Source: Pyronema omphalodes
Lineage: Eukaryota; Ascomycota; Pezizomycetes; Pezizales; Pyronemataceae
NCBI GenBank assembly: GCA_024516155.1
Contig: JAJJXM010000126.1
Location: 1 to 51,091 of the forward strand
DNA: 51,091 bases
Direction of reading: 5' to 3'
Shown: one piece after another, positions 47,868-51,091 of the stretch
Numbering within the stretch: the first letter of the stretch is position 1
Layout of the letters: each line of letters starts with the position of its first letter
Position numbers and translations under genes: made by a program
Notes under the pieces: generated by a model
Database searches by the model: none
What the model was told of the DNA's origin: nothing
Seen by the model: the letters and a program-made list of their open reading frames with translations, nothing else

Positions 47868-48058
47868 GTTGTCTGTTGATTTTCTTTTTGTTCCACAACA
47901 TATAATATTTCCTGCGTCAGATGTACATTCTTCCTCCTCAGGTGACGCAACCCTAGAGGATCTTGAAAATCTGACTCCTCATCATTCTGCTCAATTTCCC
48001 AAATTCTGGGCTGAGCATCTTCCATCATCTCATCGTCATCATTCTGTCGTACCGCAGC
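47807..48058 (-). pseudogene. gag: element D3 gag, C-terminal tail only
   Basis: Encodes TAAVRQNDDDEMMEDAQPRI and WEIEQNDEESDF, matching the acidic gag tail of D1 (8,197-8,290), and continues to a stop at 47,807. Everything upstream, including the zinc knuckle, is missing because unrelated sequence starts at about 48,059. Confidence 0.88.
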
Positions 48059-49664
48059 TGTCATACCCTACCCCGATAAGACGTTTAAAAAGAATGGGGA
48101 TTCTTACCTAAGTAATAACTCAAGCCAAAGGCGAGAGCTATTACTAACCACCCTTCATCCACTTCCCGCAGGAAGTAGGATAATGGGGGGCCAGGGAAAA
48201 AGTCAGCGTCATCTAGGGCGGGGAAACCCGGGGCAGCCCCCGAGGTGGGTCTGTTTCCGATCAATGACTGCGGTTTCTAATGCGCAGCCATACCTCGAGG
48301 AACATACCGCTGCCGCTGATAAAGACCTGGAATACTTATACCCTTAGGGCCTCACTCGAAGACTTACCGAAGCCTTTGAGCGAACGCACCTCTTCCGCGG
48401 TATACGAGAAAACCGTCCAGAAAGGGTCGTGGAACTATGAGACCCGGCGGGCCAGATGTACATACGAATAGGAAGGAGAATGTAACGCAAGTAGGTCACT
48501 GCAGGAAACAGATATCGAGGTTGATCAGGATAGAAAGGTTAGGAGGGAAACAACTGTATTTAAGTATAATGGGATAATGTATTCACGAAACACTTTTCCG
48601 TAAAACAAGAAAACATAGTCATATGTGACCGAGGCATTACGCCTGACCGACGGAGGAAACCGGATAAGCCGAAAAACATCATACGACAGCGGAGTCTGGT
48701 CGGCGGAAGGAGATAAGGAGTTAACTACCTCTTTGGTCAGTTATCACCGGAAACCTTATCTTCGCAAACGCACCTTCGAACTGCCGATATGACGAGACGA
48801 CTGTACGTCGAACGTAATATCGGACCCCCTCCTATTAGCGACCCCCGGAAGGCCCACAGTTTATTGCCGACCATGACGACATCATCAGATCATACAAACG
48901 ACTTCACCGGATGCGACGGAATCGCCAACCGGATATCGAAATCCGAAGATAGTTGCAGGAATGCGTCAGCCGGTCCAGCAATGCACATTCCTCGAAATGC
49001 ATTCCGATGCCTTATTATTATTAATGACATCACTGCAAACGACGAAAAGGACGAGTCTAGGCATTAGCAAACGACTAAGGAATCATCCGGATAACGGCCC
49101 GGAGGATGTCTTAAAGTATATTCGCGATATTAGCGTTTTTACCAAAAAGTTGGATTTTGTATGGTGGAAAAATCACGTTTAGGTGTAGCCAACCAACATC
49201 TTAGGGTACTTCCACTTCCGCCCACCGCATAGTGCTTGCAGGGTATATGAGTGGGGAGCTCAAGATAAGAAAAATATAAAAGTGCCAAAAGGCCCCACTC
49301 GAAAAAGCCATCATCCAGCAACGCAATCAATACTGTCCCGAATACAACAACACTCCCCACGAAGGGTTATAATACACCACACCGGAAAATCGACCCCCCC
49401 CCTGCCTTTTCGAAAACCACCCGGAAATCTCCAGATGTTGGAGCGGAATCCTAATCGGCGCACCCGAATTCCCCCATCTCAGCGGTTTCAGACCAGGCCA
49501 GCTCTTTTTCGTCGTGTTACACGGTGGAGAAGAGTTTTCAACGGCCCCTGAAGCAGCCAGCGACGCGGACAACCACCCCCCCCCCCCACAACCACCACAC
49601 AAACCATCAATTTTCCACCGGAATCACCATCATACACCCCGATACTGATCAACCCGAGCTCCCG
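48059..49664. other. unrecognised sequence, probable LTR-like start and LINE 5' region
   Basis: At 48,059 the D3 gag stops and the sequence starts TGTCATACCCTACCCC, which could be the end of another LTR; no pair or duplication was found. 48,283-48,430 is the second copy of the repeat at 36,929-37,072. The small open frame 48,789-49,067 shows no recognisable motif. From about 49,300 the sequence becomes C-rich and Pro/Thr-coding and passes into the LINE ORF1; a 12-C run lies at about 49,578-49,589. Confidence 0.5.
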
Positions 49665-51091
49665 ATGGCTCCTCGAACCTCCGCGGCGAAGAAACACCCG
49701 CTCCCCCCAGACAAACCCCCCACACGCGTCCTCGCGCTGAGCCGCCACGCTAGCGCAGAGCGTCATCTCATGCAGGTACACCACGATGAGATGCACCTTG
49801 ATGACGATGACGTCAGCGATAGCGACGACTCGTCCTCCAACAACAACGCACGCGACCGCACCCCGTCCCCCACCCCCCGCAATGCTGCGCCCCGCCATCA
49901 CTTCCCCAGCAATCCAACGAATCTTCCGCTCCGACCCAATCACCCAAACGCAGGACGACCCGTTTCTCCCCCAAAAACGCCAAGCGACATCCACAGCGCA
50001 CTCCTACCCCACCAACGCCGACCACGACACTTACCGACGCAGCATCAAGAAACTACTGAACAACGTCCACGATACGACCGCCCCCGACAACGCCTCCCCC
50101 CCCGCCGACAATAACCCCAAAGCCGACAACGACTCCAACCGCGTCCTGAGCGCCCTCGCCACCTACGCCGACCTCGCTCGCCACAATGACAAAATCACAA
50201 ACGACCGCATCACGAAACTCTACCAAATCCTCGACCGCGACAGAACGATGACCCGTGACACCAACAACATGCTCAAACGAATCGCGCCCATTCTCTGCCC
50301 CGAATACGTCCCCTCGACCTCCGCCCCCTCCCCCGACAATGCCCTCACTGCCCCTGCCGACGACTCAAAGGACTACTGGAAACAACGCTGCCTCGCTGCT
50401 GAGGCAGAACTCGCCAAACACAGCCTCCCCGTGCCCTCCCCGCCGCAGCAAGCCGACCCCGCAACGATCTGGAACGGGAACTCCCCCCGCGAACTCTTCC
50501 CCAACGCCCAACCCACCCCCGCACGCCGCAAACCAACCACCGCCAACACGAAAAAGACCTCCGCCAACAGACCCGCCCCACCTCGCCCACAGAATGTCAT
50601 CATCCCCTGCCCGGATCCTCACACTCTCAGTGACAACGCCAAGATCATGATCGGTATGAAGGTAAACGAAGCGCTGCGCCGCGCGAAGGTACCCGACAAC
50701 ATCTCCATCCTGACGGTGAGAAAAAACTTGTCCGGCAACCTCCTCCTCACCCCATCCCCCGCCACCCCAATCAATAACCTCCTCCCCCACCTCCCCATCA
50801 TCCACGAAGCTGCTCGCTCCGTCCACGCCTCCCTCCTGCCCCCTAAACTGAATGAAAAGTGGCACAAACTTGCGGTGCACGGAATCCCGATGGACGTCTT
50901 CCCAGACACCGCTGAGGGCATGAAACTCCTCCAGCAAGAAATCGAACGTAACCACCCTTGAAACTAGCCCAGAGACCACGATACATCTCGCACCCCGACG
51001 AAAGAGAAGGTAAGACCGCATCCAGCGTGATGGTGGCAGTACAATCCGCAGATGACTACCAATCCCTGAAACGGTCGAAAATTGTGGTACT
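49665..51091 (+). pseudogene. LINE ORF1, two frameshifts, runs off the window end
   Basis: From ATG 49,665 (MAPRTSAAKKHPLPPDKPPT) the frame gives an acidic Ser/Asp patch (DDDDVSDSDDSSSNNN) and shifts frame at a CCCCCAAAAA tract near 49,970. The new frame (within 49,786-50,961) encodes a helical stretch (DTYRRSIKKLLNNVHD, NDRITKLYQILDRDRTM), a Pro-rich linker, and a folded domain (NAKIMIGMKVNEALRRAKVP, LTVRKNLSGNLLLTPSP, KWHKLAVHGIPMDVFPDTAE). A second shift occurs near 50,957, after which LKLAQRPRYISHP and VAVQSADDYQSLKRSKIVV continue to the end. This is the usual middle of fungal LINE ORF1; knuckles and ORF2 would lie beyond the window. Confidence 0.82.

Larger units (their letters stand above)
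43046..48058 (-). mobile_element. Ty3/gypsy element D3, second D-family copy, truncated at its 5' end
   Basis: Minus-strand copy with a 3' LTR (43,046-44,104), polypurine tract, and pol in several frames up to the end of gag at about 48,058, where the sequence changes abruptly. It keeps the 2,587 bp (45,202-47,788) that D1 lacks and shows the family's full domain order: gag, protease, RT, RNase H, integrase, chromodomain. Several disabling changes are shared with D1. Confidence 0.9.

Noticed and set aside
47800..47900. Canonical slippery heptamer at the D3 gag-pol overlap
   Set aside because: Pol is in the -1 frame, but candidates such as A-AAA-GAA and A-AGG-GAA do not fit X-XXY-YYZ, so no site was annotated.
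1..51091. Repeat-induced point mutation (RIP)
   Set aside because: Long open pol frames and balanced base composition in A, B, E and F argue against heavy RIP; stops in C are not confined to CAG-to-TAG or CGA-to-TGA changes. A dinucleotide index was not computed.

Overview
The window looks like fungal nuclear DNA, most likely from a filamentous ascomycete. I see no host gene, tRNA, rRNA, prokaryotic operon or CRISPR. Nearly every base from 1 to about 36,806 belongs to LTR retrotransposons stacked inside one another, and most of the remainder is further retroelement debris. The evidence is chromodomain-bearing Ty3/gypsy integrases, a Ty1/copia element, LINE-type ORF1 proteins with CCHC knuckles, and TTAGGG-like motifs. 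The species cannot be read from the sequence.

The nest can be dissected exactly from LTR ends (TG...CA) and 5-bp target-site duplications (TSDs). The outer host is a degenerate plus-strand gypsy element, here called C; its 5' part lies outside the window to the left. D1, an old minus-strand gypsy (5,791-25,607), sits in C's reverse-transcriptase region. Inside D1, element A (plus strand, 1-5,790) is in the 3' LTR, element E (minus, 9,388-22,601, TSD TGTAT) is in gag, and a solo LTR of the A/B family (24,124-24,644, TSD TTCGT) is in the 5' LTR. Inside E sits the copia element F (15,141-20,555, TSD TTACT). C resumes at 25,608, is interrupted by a solo LTR G (27,984-28,971, TSD CGGAA), and its 3' LTR is split by the nearly intact element B (29,583-35,992, TSD ACGTG).

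To the right of the nest, 36,807-38,540 holds unrecognised coding-like debris and an LTR-like fragment. A decayed gypsy (I) occupies 38,540-41,127 and a LINE ORF1 without a visible ORF2 occupies 41,553-42,950. A second D-family copy (D3) spans 43,046-48,058. The window ends in a plus-strand LINE ORF1 with two frameshifts (from 49,665).

The most interesting content is mechanistic. Two gypsy families (A/B and E) carry the slippery heptamer GGGAAAA, in the correct -1 phase, just before the gag stop. The same two families appear self-primed, because the bases next to the LTR are complementary to a site about 30-40 bp downstream of a TATA-like box inside the LTR. E carries a third gene (ORF3) behind pol, with a Cys/His-rich N-terminal part and a C-terminal hydrophobic helix. 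That helix is encoded by the first bases of the LTR itself, and the unrelated-looking solo LTR G encodes a similar peptide in the same LTR phase. F uses a half-tRNA-iMet-type primer site and has a single in-frame TGA between gag and protease. The element names A-I are mine and local to this window.
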